From Artemisia argyi (lineage: Eukaryota; Streptophyta; Magnoliopsida; Asterales; Asteraceae): a DNA stretch of 64,000 bases. The stretch is taken from NCBI GenBank assembly GCA_030686995.1, contig CM060685.1, positions 24,226,065-24,290,064 of the forward strand. Direction: 5' to 3'. A model generated the notes under the pieces. It saw only the letters and a list, made by a program, of their open reading frames with translations, was not told where the DNA came from and made no database searches. Positions 46,339 through 57,414 of the stretch are shown one piece after another. The position numbers and the translations under genes are program-made. Position 1 is the stretch's first letter; each line of letters begins with the position of its first letter.

Positions 46339-46400
46339 TTTCGGAAGTGATTATTTGATTATTGGGGGCTTTCGGAAGTGATTATTTGATTATTGGGGGA
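46339..46400. repeat. 31-bp tandem duplication
   Basis: TTTCGGAAGTGATTATTTGA and following bases appear twice in a row, period 31. Confidence 0.9.
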
Positions 46401-46545
46401 TTTTGGAAAGCTGACTCTTTCAAGCTTATCATTTTATTAGCTTTAGCTTATTGGCTTAGGCCAATAAAAGAGTGGCTTTGTTGACTTTTATAAAATCAAA
46501 ATAAGCCCATATTTCGTAGTTGAAATATATTAGAGGTATTAAAAG

Positions 46546-46613
46546 ATGGCTACAAAGGAGCTAAATGCAGATCCATCTTATGGCTACAAAGGAGCTAAAT
46601 GCAGATCCATCTT
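46546..46613. repeat. 34-bp tandem duplication
   Basis: ATGGCTACAAAGGAGCTAAA and following bases appear twice in a row (46546, 46580). Confidence 0.9.
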
Positions 46614-47555
46614 ATGTTTACATTGGCTTTTATATGCAGAAAATATTTCCGGGTAAGCACGGATGAAAATCATCTCTATGGCTTTTATGCATATCCACCA
46701 TTGTTGTGAGTTGTTGGCCTGCGAGTGGTTGGTCTGTTTGAAACGGTGACATTTTTTTGTCATTTTGGGCTAACGCATTTTTTTGTGCTGTGAGTCGTTG
46801 GCCTGTTTTGCTTCTTTTTTTTTTCCCATTTCAAACAACATATAGTATATATAAGAATATCCATTTGAAACAAGTGCACTTTATGTCCCTTTGGACTTGA
46901 ATGACAGATGGCGATGATGACATTTTACTGTTTACGGTGTGTAGCCCGTCCAGACCTGTATTCTTGCTGGGCAGTCATAGCGAGAGTGTCACTGCAGTCA
47001 TGGCGGGGTTCTTGGTACCGCTACCGTATTCGTAAACCTGAGCCTCTTCTGTCGTTGTTAAGCTATTCCGTTATTATTCTGTTTTTGTGTATGAAGTTGT
47101 TGGTATAAGATAGCTGAAAAATTCTGACTTTAATAGGTGAAGGGGCGGTGCCAGAGTCGTTCAAGATGCTCTTCGTATTAGCGAAGCCATTTACCACGAG
47201 GTTAGTTCATTTCATCTTTGTTTGTCTAACTATAAGTGGATTTTGTTATTCTAACTGTGTTTATGCTGGTATATTTTTATTAGAGTGATTGGCATTGTGT
47301 TACGAAAGTGACTACGCGATATTGAAATGAGAATGGATATCATGTTATGAGCTACCTGTAGGCGACAATGTACAAACGGTTTCTGAATCATCTGGTATGT
47401 GCTTAAACAGTAAAATATTAATATATTTATAGATGCCCATGCACACGACAATAACCTGGTGTTTCAATTTACAGTAATGTACATGAAGAATACGTCTTCC
47501 ATGGTTTAATAAAACAATTAAGAAGCATTAATGCAGGTTAGATAATCATGTTTTC

Positions 47556-48068
47556 TTTTACTTCATGGCGTTGTTGCTCTTTACTGCTTACAAAGACAAA
47601 ATCAATAGGGTTCTGGTCTTCTGGATCACAACTAATGGGACAAGCAGTGTCATCCTTTAATAACACGACAACATCACCACTGCCATACGCAAAATTACCG
47701 AGGTCGGGATCCATTCCGAAGTCGGCAGATGTCATTCTTAGACATGATATTGTTGAACAACCTATGGCGGGTGACATGTATGTAATTTGACTATGAACTA
47801 AACTTAACGGTTACATTTGTTTCATATGAATACAACATAAGTAGATGATTATTTTTTTTCTTTCTTTTGCAGGATAGTTTTTACACCCATTGTAGTTGTG
47901 ATACCCGACATTTTGGCATTAGCAGCTCCTGTAGTGAGAACCGAGTGCCGTACAGAAGGTGGTTAGCGCAGTAACAATGTCGGTCTCCAAGAAGGTGTTA
48001 AAGGTGCTCGGGCGTTGGGAGTTAGAGATCTTTCTTATAAGCTTGCCTTAATTGCCAATTCTGTGCAG
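47556..48068 (+). pseudogene. MCM6 gene fragment (two exons and an intron)
   Basis: Exon 47556-47777 ends with SIPKSADVILRHDIVE and AGDM. After a GT-AG intron (47778-47872) the second exon reads IVFTPIVVVIPDILALAAP, then, past a TAG at 47963, [19 protein letters not shown] and IANSVQ before a donor at 48069. These are the conserved N-terminal residues of the replicative helicase subunit MCM6 that lead to its ATPase core. The ATPase part is absent, there is a stop, and residues just upstream (near LTKTKSIGFWSS) match poorly. Retained introns mean a DNA-level copy, not a retrocopy. It cannot make a helicase. Confidence 0.8.
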
Positions 48069-48199
48069 GTTTTTAGTTTAAAGTCTTATGTCTGTTTTGG
48101 TTGGTGACTGTATTTCTTCTATACAATAATGAAAATATCATTGGTCGGCATGCATTTCCATATGCATCGATCAAATTCTTTTTATGTCTTTGTTAACAG

Positions 48200-48375
48200 T
48201 AGTTGATACTTCTGAGATTATCGAAATTAGGGGTGACGATAGAGTAGGCGAAAATAAGGTGTTTGTGGTTGTTGGGAAAGAGATGAATGAGAGTGTCTTG
48301 CGATGGGTGTTGTGTAATTTAGGTGGTGCATAGGTAGGTTAACTTCATGTTCATCAGTCTGCGGTAAAGATTAGA
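48200..48375 (+). pseudogene. Probable U-box (PUB33-type) gene fragment
   Basis: After an AACAG acceptor the frame gives VVDTSEIIEIRGDDRV, then KVFVVVGKEMNESVLRWVL and, past a stop and frame change, LHVHQSAVKI. This resembles the N-terminal USP-like domain of plant U-box kinases (KIFVAVGK ... LLWAL ... HVHQPA). Only this short part is present. The match is by memory of the family, so moderate certainty. Confidence 0.5.
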
Positions 48376-48379
48376 TCGA

Positions 48380-50057
48380 GTAATCCCTAATTATTTTTTA
48401 TTCAGCTTAGTGTTGGTTTATTGCTTTGTAATTTCATAGTTTGTTATATTAGGAGGGTGTTTGGTATGTGCTTAGTGCGCGCTTGAGATAACACTAGAGT
48501 AAATTAGCTGCCAAAAAACAAAACCTAGAAAATACAATATGGGCTCCAGCCATACCTTCGTAACTCCAAATACCAGGATTCGTTCCATACCAAGGCTCAA
48601 TCCAATTAAGTCTGTATCGTATTTAGAGAAAAATTAATCGGCACAATAAAATTGTCGCCCTTATTTCTTAAATTACATGATCAGATTGCCCCAACTTTGA
48701 ATAGCTGTTTAACTTCAATATTCTAGCACGCAACAACGAAAATGAGATATCGTTAATAATGTTGCAGAATGCATACCATACGTAAACTTGAAATCCTAGG
48801 GCTAGTCACCCCAACCACCCAATTCGTTGGGGTAGGCAAACTTTGGTATTATTACCTCCATTTTGTGCTTCAACGACTGCATGCATCATACAATATATGT
48901 TAGAATACATTCTTTGTTCAGGAGCATATACCATTGAATAAAAAGTATTTCAAAAGACTTTTGTATGAAAAACATGTTCTGTAAATACCTTTAAATTTGT
49001 AACTTGGTTACTTATTGCGTTTCAAAAGCGAAGTTTGCCTGAACTCCATATGTATTGAGAATATGACAAATGGGTGTGTTTGGGATTGCTTATTAAACAT
49101 GCTTATCTATTTGTAGCTTTCGCTGCTCATGTAAGAAGTTGTTGGGACTTTGGTAAGGTGTTTGAGATTGCTTAGCGCGGTTAGATGGAATGGTCTACCG
49201 GATTGAGTAACAGGTCAAAATGGGTTGGAATTGTTGCGACCAATTTTAGAATGGGTAGAAATGGTCCATTTTTAAACATGCGGATTCAGTCTTCGGTGCC
49301 ATTTAGCATTTACTACCACTGCTTTTTCTCGATCACTATCCAAATTCGTTTAAATTTTCCATGTGGCCAGCCTATAATTCGAAAACGAATTTAGTTAGTT
49401 ATGTCAATTGTCAAATGCACGTGTTGGTAAATTTGTCTTTTGATAATATGGTAAACATACGCCACACTTTTATGAAAAATAGTATATTTCCCAATTTATT
49501 AGTTTTTGGACTATATTGATGGTACTTATACATGGGGACAATAGAAAAGAAGACAATTCCCCATTAAAACATATTATGCAATGACCATTGCTTCAAATTT
49601 AGTTTGTGGAAACCATAGGTTGCGACTCAGGGGGGAATAGGATGTATGTTCATTTTAGTTAAAGAGGGAAAACCAAAATTTGGTTTACTGCTTATTTATG
49701 ATCATTAATTATTGTACTAACTTAACTTATATAAATACAATTAATATTAATGCAATGTTCTTTAAATATATCAACTTTTTAACATTGTTTCTTAAAAATA
49801 TAACCATGCTGGTGCGTTAGTTTGGGGCTAAGAGACACAGGGAAAACAAACGAACTATATATAGTATAAAGTATAAACTACATTTCTAAAATAACAAATC
49901 AATCATGTGTTTGATACTTTTTCCCATCAATCAATGCTATTTACAAAAGCTTACTTACACAAACGTCAATGGTTTAGTCGAGTACCCAAGATCAAAACTA
50001 TCCATTTAATAACTAAATACACACAACCATTGCAAAACCAATAATTCTTTATGCTAA
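48380..50057. other. Non-coding stretch
   Basis: AT-rich, with no gene recognised. Short frames such as 49185-49394 lack any family signature. Confidence 0.5.
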
Positions 50058-50092
50058 ACAAAGCCCGTGCATCGCACGGGCCACGCTGCCTC
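50058..50092 (+). mobile_element. Helitron-like 3' hairpin
   Basis: Near-perfect palindrome GCCCGTGCATCGCACGGGC followed by CACGCTGCCTCG. The hairpin matches plant Helitron ends; the final CTRR is degenerate (CTCG). Confidence 0.5.
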
Positions 50093-50520
50093 GTACATTT
50101 CAAAATGTGGGTCAGAACAAATATTATACACCGTAATAGACATTGAGCAAGCAAATTATTTTTTACTTTAACCATGAACATCAAGTGATGATATAATGGT
50201 ATAAATGCCAAGTTATTATTTCCAGTTTATCACATATGAAAGAGCCTATTAACTATTATAAAAGACTAATGGAGCGGAGCCCAGTTGAATGGATTGTTTT
50301 ACAACAATAAGTTGTTAAGTACGATTATATTTGGGCCGAATAAACTTGTGGGCTTATGTACTTCTGTGTGATGTGGTAGCCATTTTCAAAATTATGTAAA
50401 GTAAAATGACAAATATCATTTTACCAAACATATTTCAAAAATACCAATTAAATTCTGTGATCTTTGCTGTTTTCTTAATCTTGCAAGCATGAAGAGAAAT
50501 CTAGCGGGATATGAAAAAAA

Positions 50521-50525
<5 letters not shown>

Positions 50526-50570
<45 letters not shown>
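50526..50570. repeat. Poly-A tract
   Basis: About 45 consecutive A. Confidence 0.95.
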
Positions 50571-50573
<3 letters not shown>

Positions 50574-50819
50574 ACTATCATAGATTTAAATCTTTGCCAA
50601 GTTTGAGTTTTTACTATCATAGATTCCATAAACACCCCACAAGTACAACTCCGCTCACCCTATGTACCCCACAAATTTTCAGTTTTCTTCAAATACCCCG
50701 GAGGCGACTCTTTCCCAAAAAATTTTGGGCAACTCTCACATAGTTTTGACATGTGTCCCTATGAGGTGTCCCCACTATGTACCTTCACGTACTTTCATTA
50801 TCCTACTTAACCTATTATT

Positions 50820-50965
50820 TTCTTGGGCGACTTGGCCCTACATTCTTGGGCGACTGTCCTTATTTTATCTTCTACCCAAGAAGTATAGTCTTTTTTTATT
50901 ATTTAGTAGTACACATTTCTTGGGCGACTTGGTCCACCCATGTGCATTCTCGGGACGACTGGTTA
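50820..50965 (+). repeat. TCTTGGGCGACT repeated motif
   Basis: TCTTGGGCGACT occurs near 50820, 50844 and 50918, with a variant TCTCGGGACGACT near 50946; intervening sequence is unrelated. Confidence 0.7.
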
Positions 50966-51461
50966 GGTAGAATATAGTATTTTATTATATAAGTACAAAA
51001 TACATAATATTATACAAATAACATACAACTTTTATACTCTTATACATTTATATAAATTACTTTTAAACAAATACTAACTAATTAAAAACTCTTATACTTA
51101 TTAAAAACAAAAATACACTTTTATACATAAAAAAAACTTTTATACACTTTTAAAAAAACATACACCACACCACCCCTGCTACTCTTAAACACCCACTCCC
51201 AATTAGAGAACGGATCAAACACCAAACCCTAACATTTGAATTCAGGCTCTCGTTCATCCCCACCAACATTATTACACCCTAACCCTAATTGTTCAACACC
51301 CACATTCATCCATAAATTATTCCACCCCAACCCCAACCCTAATTGTTCACGCACCCAAATTATTCAAAACCCACCCAAATTAACCCTAATTGTTCAAAAC
51401 CCACCCAAATTAATTAACTGAAATCGTAAGCGTTCGACCCCACATACAGTAATCCAAGAAT

Positions 51462-52190
51462 ATGTTTGACGCGAAGATTACGGTAAGATCTAGAGTAGAA
51501 CATATTACAAGTATTAAAGCATTGTTGAATGTAGAAAGAACCAAGTTGTTTAGAACTACTGTATTTGGGCCATGGTTAGATTTCCCCTCACATAACCCTG
51601 ATAACTATCTGTATAATTACTTTTACCAAAATGCGGTTATGGTTCCGAAAGTTAGTGATTCTTGCCCTCAACTTACTTTTCAAATAGGTGATAATTTACT
51701 TGAATTTGGGCGTGAACAATTTAGCCTTGTTACCAGTTTTTGATTGGGCCATATTGATAAAGATGAAGGGCGTATTGTGCGTGGTATACCATATAGTCCT
51801 TCTTTTGAACGGTTATTTCCTCAAAAGAAAGCAACTAAGAAGAAAAGAATCAAGGGTCAACAGATTTTGGACTTGTTGAAGACTGGCCAAGTGTGGGATT
51901 CATTATCGAATGAGGATGCTGTTAGGTGTTGTTTATTGGTGATTACCACTTGCGTGCTCATGGGTAGAGAAGGGAGGTATTACATTCCGGATCATTTGTT
52001 GATTATGGTTGAGGATTTCTCTATCTGGAATGAGTACCCATGGGCAGAGTACATGTGGTGTCATTTGTATAAAAGAACGGTGAATGTAGTTCCAAGGCAT
52101 ACGAATACCGTGAAAGAATCTAAGAAGCCAGTAAAAAGTCTCCCAAAAAAGAAGAAACATTCAATCTATATGGATTTGTATGGGCATTGA
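51462..52190 (+). pseudogene. DUF1985 (Ulp1-type transposon) protein, with internal stop
   Basis: One frame of about 240 codons with a single TGA at 51741-51743. It contains FRTTVFGPWLDFPSH, FQIGDNLLEFGREQFSLVTSF, and after the stop IKGQQILDLLKTGQVWDSL and GREGRYYIPDHLLIMVEDF. These are marks of DUF1985, which plant Mutator-like and related elements carry with a Ulp1-like cysteine protease. Biochemical role is not established. The stop lies at the conserved FSLVTSF-xxG junction, where intact relatives read a Gly or Arg-rich turn. Upstream 51180-51461 has no gene. Confidence 0.75.
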
Positions 52191-52429
52191 AGGTTAGATT
52201 TTATTCGTAACAAGCATTCTTTCAGATTGTACTTTACAATTGGTTAAGGAATATAGATGCGAATTGAATATTGGAATACAATTGGTTACAATTGGTTAGA
52301 TTTTTAGACTAGTTTGTTAGCTTTGAGTATGCCAAGATAGTTATGAATTGTTATTAGCAAATGTGTTGATTGTTAGTATCCAATTAGATACCTTCTGTTC
52401 CTAAGCGTAATTATTTTGTTTTCCTGTGT

Positions 52430-52566
52430 TTTTTAGATTTGGATATTGGAAACCTTCCCTAACAGCTCCCATTTTTTGTGCAAAGCCTGCGAAGATCCCA
52501 CATGCTTTAGCATGGTCAAGTATCAAAAAATTTGAGAAAAAGCATCTCTCTATTCTATTTGATCAG
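52430..52566 (+). pseudogene. Second exon of the DUF1985 transposon gene
   Basis: After an intron-like gap, frames give IWILETFPNS then, in another frame, KPAKIPHALAWSSIKKFEKK before a GTAATT donor at 52567. Both match the region that follows DUF1985 in such proteins (W-I-L-E-x-F-P ... P-x-A-L-A-W). One frameshift is needed. Confidence 0.6.
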
Positions 52567-52654
52567 GTAATTGAACCCCTAAGGAAAAACGCCACTTGCT
52601 TTTTACATAGGTAAATCCGTATCTGAAATAAGTGTCATTGTATTAGTTAATAGT

Positions 52655-52656
<2 letters not shown>

Positions 52657-52719
<63 letters not shown>
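52657..52719. repeat. TA dinucleotide microsatellite
   Basis: About 30 TA units, uninterrupted. Confidence 0.95.
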
Positions 52720-52723
<4 letters not shown>

Positions 52724-52989
52724 TACATATGATATGACATAATAAGATATGATATGGAATGATGTGATATGAATATGTACATTTTGCTTATATCTTATCC
52801 TTACTAATACAGGCTGAACTTGGTAGGTTAATATTGCTTTTAATTGTACAAAAATTTGTAAAATTACAAAAAGCTAATACAGGCTGAACTCGGTAGGTTA
52901 ATATTGATTTTAATTGTTCATTATTACTCTTTTATCATCTGTCTTTAGCTTTAGAAACCGAAGAGCAAAACCAAATAAGTCATAAGCAG

Positions 52990-53622
52990 GCCATATAAGC
53001 CGAAATTAGACTTTAGAAACCCCATCTTTGGATACTCTCTATTCCTTAAACCCTAAAAATATGCATAATTTCAAAACTAGGGATTACTTATAATCAAACT
53101 AAATCAATCTAATTATGATTGGAACCACAATCATCAAAAAACTCAAATCCCAGTCTTGTTTTTTTCTCAAATTTAATTACACATAAAACACATTCATCAA
53201 TATATGCAGAAAAACTAGCTTCATCATTAGATAAATGTAACAACATTAACACACTAAAAAAGCTTCATGCTTGCATACTAATTCATGGTCTTAACACCAA
53301 CACTTTTTTAAGTTCCAAGCTTTTAAGTACATATGCTTTTTTTGGCTTATTAACCGAGTTGAAACCGGCTTTTTATAAAACTGGAAGCAATAAACTGACC
53401 CTTTGGAATTCAGTACTTATTGGGTATTTTAAAGCTGGTGAATTTAGTCAAGTTTTAAGGGTTTTAAAAGATTTAAAGGAAAAAAAGATTGGTATTAATG
53501 GTTCTGCATTTATGTTTAGTTTAAAGAGCTGTGTGGAGCTCTGTAGGGTGGAATATGGGAAATGTGTTCATGTTGATGTTGTAAAAATTGCTTTTCTAGT
53601 CATAAACTCTCAACAGCCATAG
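52990..53622 (+). pseudogene. PPR gene 5' fragment inside the transposon gene
   Basis: A leader starting ATG at 53115 (MIGTTIIKKLKSQSCFFLK) shifts frame within a T7 run into KLASSLDKCNNINTLKKLH, CILIHGLNTNTFLSSKLLS and NSVLIGYFKAGEFSQVLRVL, which are pentatricopeptide repeats of the PLS type used in organelle RNA processing. The reading frame stops at 53622, so at most four repeats are present against ten or more normally. A promoter-like stretch with a CCCTAA box (53048) precedes it. It lies between exons of the DUF1985 gene in the same orientation, so it is a captured host-gene 5' end. Confidence 0.75.
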
Positions 53623-53682
53623 CTAAGAGCCTTTAAAGTTGTCGTTTATTTACATCATATCAGTTAACGTTGTTTCTATTCA

Positions 53683-54081
53683 TAGGGTGTTCAACCTTTA
53701 AAGAAGCTGGTACCAACACGTTCCGAGTTGCTTTGTCCGTGGTACATACCTAGCATGGATTATATCAGGGGACTTCAGATGCAAATTGTTGAAGCAAGAG
53801 ATCACTTGGAGCAGCCAGAAATTGAAAATCCTATACCGGTTACTCAAATGGCTGTTGAAGATATGGATGATGTAGAAAATGAAAATGATATTCTGGTTCC
53901 TGTTGCTGAAATGACTGCTGAAGATATGGATTATGAAGATACGGCTGATGAACATACGGGTGGTTATGTTGGTGATGAAATTCATAAAGAGGAAGAAAAT
54001 GTTATTAAAGTTGGTCAAACTTGCACTGTCAATGAAATTCATAAACAGGAAGCAAAGGGTAATGATGTCTCGTTAGTTTAA
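53683..54081 (+). pseudogene. Third part of the DUF1985 transposon gene
   Basis: VQPLKKLVPTRSELLCPWY and IPSMDYIRGLQMQ continue the transposon protein (cf. the LTPTxxE-x-x-x-PWW pattern), followed by an acidic repeat (AVEDMDDVENEND, AEMTAEDMDYEDT). No Ulp1 protease domain follows, so the protein ends early here. Confidence 0.6.
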
Positions 54082-54119
54082 AGAATAACAACGCAATAAT
54101 TATCAAACTTGATACTATT

Positions 54120-54790
54120 CATGTGCAAATTACCAGATTTAATACACATAATAACATATACAATTTTTAAAAAGGAATTTTGGGAGATTAGCATAACCAA
54201 ACATAACCAATATTAAACAAAAACTCATTAATTATATATTATAAATTGAAATGTCCATTCATGTAACACCATCATAGAGCATAAAAAAGATATATGATAA
54301 ACATAAACCAGATTTTATACAAATAACATATGCAGTTTTTAAAAAGGAATTTAGGGAGAGTAGCTTAATCAAACATAATCAATATTAAACAAAAAAATCG
54401 TTAATTATATATTATAAATTTAAAAGTCCATTCATGTAAAACCATCATAGAGCATAAAAAAGAAAAATGATCCCTAAACATAAACCAGATTTAATAAAAA
54501 AAAACATACGCAGTTTTTAAAAAAGAATTTAGGGAGAGTAGCATAATCAATATTAAACAAAACATCATTAATTATATATTATAAATTTAAAAGTCCATTC
54601 ATGTAACACTATCATAGCGCATAAAAAAGAAAAATGATCCCTAAACATAAACCTGCAGATTTAATACAAATAACATATGCAGTTTTTAAAAAGGAATTTA
54701 GGGAGAGTAGCATAACCAAACATAATCAAAAAAGAAAAACGATAAACATAAACCATAGAGCATAAAATGATAAACATAAACCAAAAACAT
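54120..54790. repeat. Tandem repeat, about 170-bp unit, four copies
   Basis: Units start near 54136, 54310, 54488 and 54657, each with AACATATGCAGTTTTTAAAA-like sequence, a GGGAGAGTAGCATAA segment and CATTCATGTAACACCATCAT. Periods are about 174, 178 and 169 bp. Such arrays are common in Mutator-like element interiors. Confidence 0.85.
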
Positions 54791-54890
54791 AAGATTAAAA
54801 ATTTTTAAGAGTCCATAGTCCAAGAAACATGTTAAACATAAACCAAATACGAAATCCAGCCAGAGACTTCCAAAAGCATCACCCAGAGAC

Positions 54891-55250
54891 TTAAAATGGC
54901 AACCATCCCTTCAGCTTCTCAGCAAACATATCTTTCTCACGCATGCTCAACTCAGTTTCCTTCATAGAAATCATCAGAGCCATCAGCCGAAGCAGATCCT
55001 TATGCTGACACTGCCTAAGGAACTTTGTAGTCTCCACAGCCTCGACCCTACCCTTCAGGACATCGACTTCCTTCAGAAAAGCTTGGGCTTCTTTGATGGA
55101 CTCAGATAACTTCATGCAGACTTTCGTGATATCACTCTCCAGATCCTTGTCAGCTGCAGAAGACCTCTCAAGATATAAGTCTAGCTGCCGTTCCAAGGAG
55201 GTGGAACCACAAGCATTAGCAAGTTCAGCGAAAAGTGTTAGTGGAGCCAT
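54891..55250 (-). CDS. Small coiled-coil protein of unknown function
   Basis: 119 codons, ATG at 55250. The protein is charged and helical (LERQLDLYLERSSAADKDLE, KVCMKLSESIKEAQAF, VEAVETTKFLRQCQHKD), with heptad-like leucines, no signal peptide and no membrane segment. A TATA-like ATATAG lies about 55 bp upstream on the minus strand (near 55308). It sits head-to-head with nothing recognisable and beside the DUF1985 gene, so it may be a second transposon gene. I know no family for it. Confidence 0.5.
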   Translation of the reverse strand: MAPLTLFAELANACGSTSLERQLDLYLERSSAADKDLESDITKVCMKLSESIKEAQAFLKEVDVLKGRVEAVETTKFLRQCQHKDLLRLMALMISMKETELSMREKDMFAEKLKGWLPF

Positions 55251-56218
55251 TGATGTTTTGCTTTAGAAAAAGTTGTATGTGTGTGTGTCATTGTGGCATA
55301 AGGAGCGGCTATATGTAGAGGACCGTGGGGCGTGGGGAATGGATACACTTTGGTACATGAACCACCGGTTGGGTATCCCATGAAAGACTGTTGAGTGCCC
55401 AATGTTTAACAATGGTCAATGCATTTAATATAAATCTAACTAATATCTTTTACATTTTATAAAATTATTAGAACTAGTAAAAATTTAACAACATAACAAA
55501 TAAAGCAAGAACATATTAACGTGGTGGTGTTGTGGCTGTAACGTGGTGGTGCTGGTTTATGGTAGTGTGGCGGTGGCTGTAATGTGGTGGTGCTGGTTTA
55601 CGAGATGGGAGAGAGATGTTGTGTATAGATTTGAGAAGGAGATGAAATGCGGTGGGAGATTGATGTTTGTAAGGTTTTGTACTTGGTTTGGATGTTGGTC
55701 AGGTATTTGGTTTGGAGTTTGAATCTTAAAACTTAGGTTCGGGATGAGTACAAGTCGCATAACCAAGTACATAAACTTTCAACATATCAAATCAAATAAT
55801 ATTTTTTACAAATCGCATAACAAAGTACATATACTATTTGAAACATCTAATCTCATTAAAAAGTACAATTTGCATAAAAAATAAAGTATATTTTATTTTT
55901 CAAAAGTTTGACTTTTTTTAAAAAAATTGTACATGTCGCATAATAGTGCACTTACACATAGGTACATGTTGCATAAAAAGGACATTTACACAAGTGTACT
56001 TGGGTCTTACACACACTTACACACCTGTACTTGATTTTGGGGCAAAAATGGCCACATGAACATAATGGCATAAAACACATAAGTCGAATTGGGGCAAAAC
56101 CCTATACTCGAAGTCGCATGGGGCTAGGCTTAAAGCATGGTGAATTTCATGGGGAAAATACTCATTTATCCCTTTTATAAAACCCTAAAAAAAATTATGC
56201 CACAAACATCATATCACA
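55251..56218. other. Repeat-rich spacer upstream of the intact F-box gene
   Basis: Contains ACGTGGTGGTG/GGTGGCTGTAA short tandem repeats at 55519-55600, dispersed GTACATGTCGCATAA-like units at 55750-56000, and the F-box promoter with a telo-box at 56180-56187. Confidence 0.6.
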
Positions 56219-57331
56219 ATGTCAGATCACATGCCATTTGATTTACATGTAGAAATCATCAAAAGGCTTCCAACCAAATCATTACTTAAATTTAGAGTTG
56301 TCTCAAAACCATGGAAGTCTTTGATCGATAGCACGAAGTTTATTGCTGATTATAAACCTCAGTCAAAACAATTGCTTATACATTCTGGATACTACCGAAA
56401 AAAATATGAGTACAAATATGTTATGCTTATAGACGATGATACTTTTCCCCAACATAAATTTTCTCTCACTGTTCCATCGTCGAGTGTTAATTATATTTCC
56501 AAAGATTTAATCGGTTACGCTCATGGATTGTTTTGTTTGCTTGGCAGATACTATTGTGTAAACACATTTGATTTCCTTTATATGGCTGTTATATGGAATC
56601 CGTCTATCAGAAAATCAGTAGATATTGATGTGCCTAATTTGTTTAGTGGATCTTTTCTTGGTTTTGGGGTTTGTCATGACAGTAATGACCCTAAGATTGT
56701 TAAGATTAACGAGATTGGAATTGATCTATGCTCATACGAAGTTGAGGTTTTTACATTAAGCTCGGGTTTTTGGAGAATACCACTTAGTAAATTGCCTGAT
56801 AAATGGTTTCATCTCAAATGGGGTAATTATCCGGTAGTTATAGACAGGTTTATTTATTGGTTTGCTTCGTATGATGGATTTCATATTATCGTTTCATTTG
56901 ATTTGACAATTGAAGAATTTAAACATGTATACCTCCCAGATAAGTTAGCATTTGATCATAACAGAAGCTTATATTATAGTCCCATATATAAACTAAAGGA
57001 GTCTCTTGCTGTGGTTAAATATGAATTTAAGGCTGATAAACAAGTTTATAAAGTATGGAGGATGGACAATGGTGTTTCTAAATTGTTTACGGAGATATAT
57101 ACTATTAACTTACCATATGTGTCACTAAGGAGAATACTTGGATTTAGAAATAATGGAGAACTTATAATGGAAATGAGAGATGATGATGATCATGATTCAG
57201 TCATGCTTGTAGTTTGTGAACCTGGATCAGAACGCATCAATAGATTTGGGATTTCTAGAAATTATTACAATTCATTGTTTGTGAACTCCTACAAGGAATC
57301 ACTACTACTGCTTGATCAGCCAAATATGTAG
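56219..57331 (+). CDS. F-box/FBA protein, intact
   Basis: 370 codons with no lesion. The F-box is at about residues 3-45 (MSDHMPFDLHVEIIKRLP, SLLKFRVVSKPWKSLID). The FBA region follows: YAHGLFCLLGRY near 107, AVIWNPSIRKSV near 131, FLGFGVCHDSNDPKIVKI near 155, SGFWRIPLSKLP near 190 and ILGFRNNGELIMEMRDDDD near 310. This is a typical plant F-box/kelch-like adaptor that would link SKP1-cullin1 to an unknown target for ubiquitination. It is the best-preserved member of the cluster and lies outside the 25-kb duplication. The start was chosen because relatives share it and a telo-box lies 32 bp upstream. Confidence 0.92.
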   Translation: MSDHMPFDLHVEIIKRLPTKSLLKFRVVSKPWKSLIDSTKFIADYKPQSKQLLIHSGYYRKKYEYKYVMLIDDDTFPQHKFSLTVPSSSVNYISKDLIGYAHGLFCLLGRYYCVNTFDFLYMAVIWNPSIRKSVDIDVPNLFSGSFLGFGVCHDSNDPKIVKINEIGIDLCSYEVEVFTLSSGFWRIPLSKLPDKWFHLKWGNYPVVIDRFIYWFASYDGFHIIVSFDLTIEEFKHVYLPDKLAFDHNRSLYYSPIYKLKESLAVVKYEFKADKQVYKVWRMDNGVSKLFTEIYTINLPYVSLRRILGFRNNGELIMEMRDDDDHDSVMLVVCEPGSERINRFGISRNYYNSLFVNSYKESLLLLDQPNM

Positions 57332-57414
57332 ATGAAATGATTTTTATGAGCAACCTAATATATTTTATTTACAAAATATAAGTTGATTTGCAAAATGTAC
57401 CCAACTTCAAACCT

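Larger units (their letters stand above)
45230..50092 (+). mobile_element. Candidate Helitron carrying captured gene fragments
   Basis: The stretch contains intron-bearing fragments of MCM6 (47556-48068) and a probable U-box protein (48200-48375), promoter-like sequence (TATA near 45306, 45230-45360) and several exon-like pieces I could not name (for example 46907-47030 and 47135-47205). It ends near a Helitron-type hairpin at 50058-50078. Fragments of unrelated genes in one orientation with introns are typical of Helitron capture. The 5' end is not located and the 3' end is imperfect, so the boundary is tentative. Confidence 0.4.

Noticed and set aside
47538..47777. Minus-strand frame over the MCM6 fragment
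   Set aside because: Shadow of the plus-strand exon, which has recognisable MCM6 residues.
49185..49394. 69-codon frame after MCM6/U-box fragments
   Set aside because: No conserved motif and no splice context.
50662..50977. Two overlapping frames of about 100 and 66 codons
   Set aside because: They translate a T-rich repeat region; starts are not supported and no domain is visible.
51260..51420. Interstitial telomere (CCCTAACCCTAA)
   Set aside because: Only two perfect units; the rest is ACCCAAATT/ACCCTAATT simple sequence.
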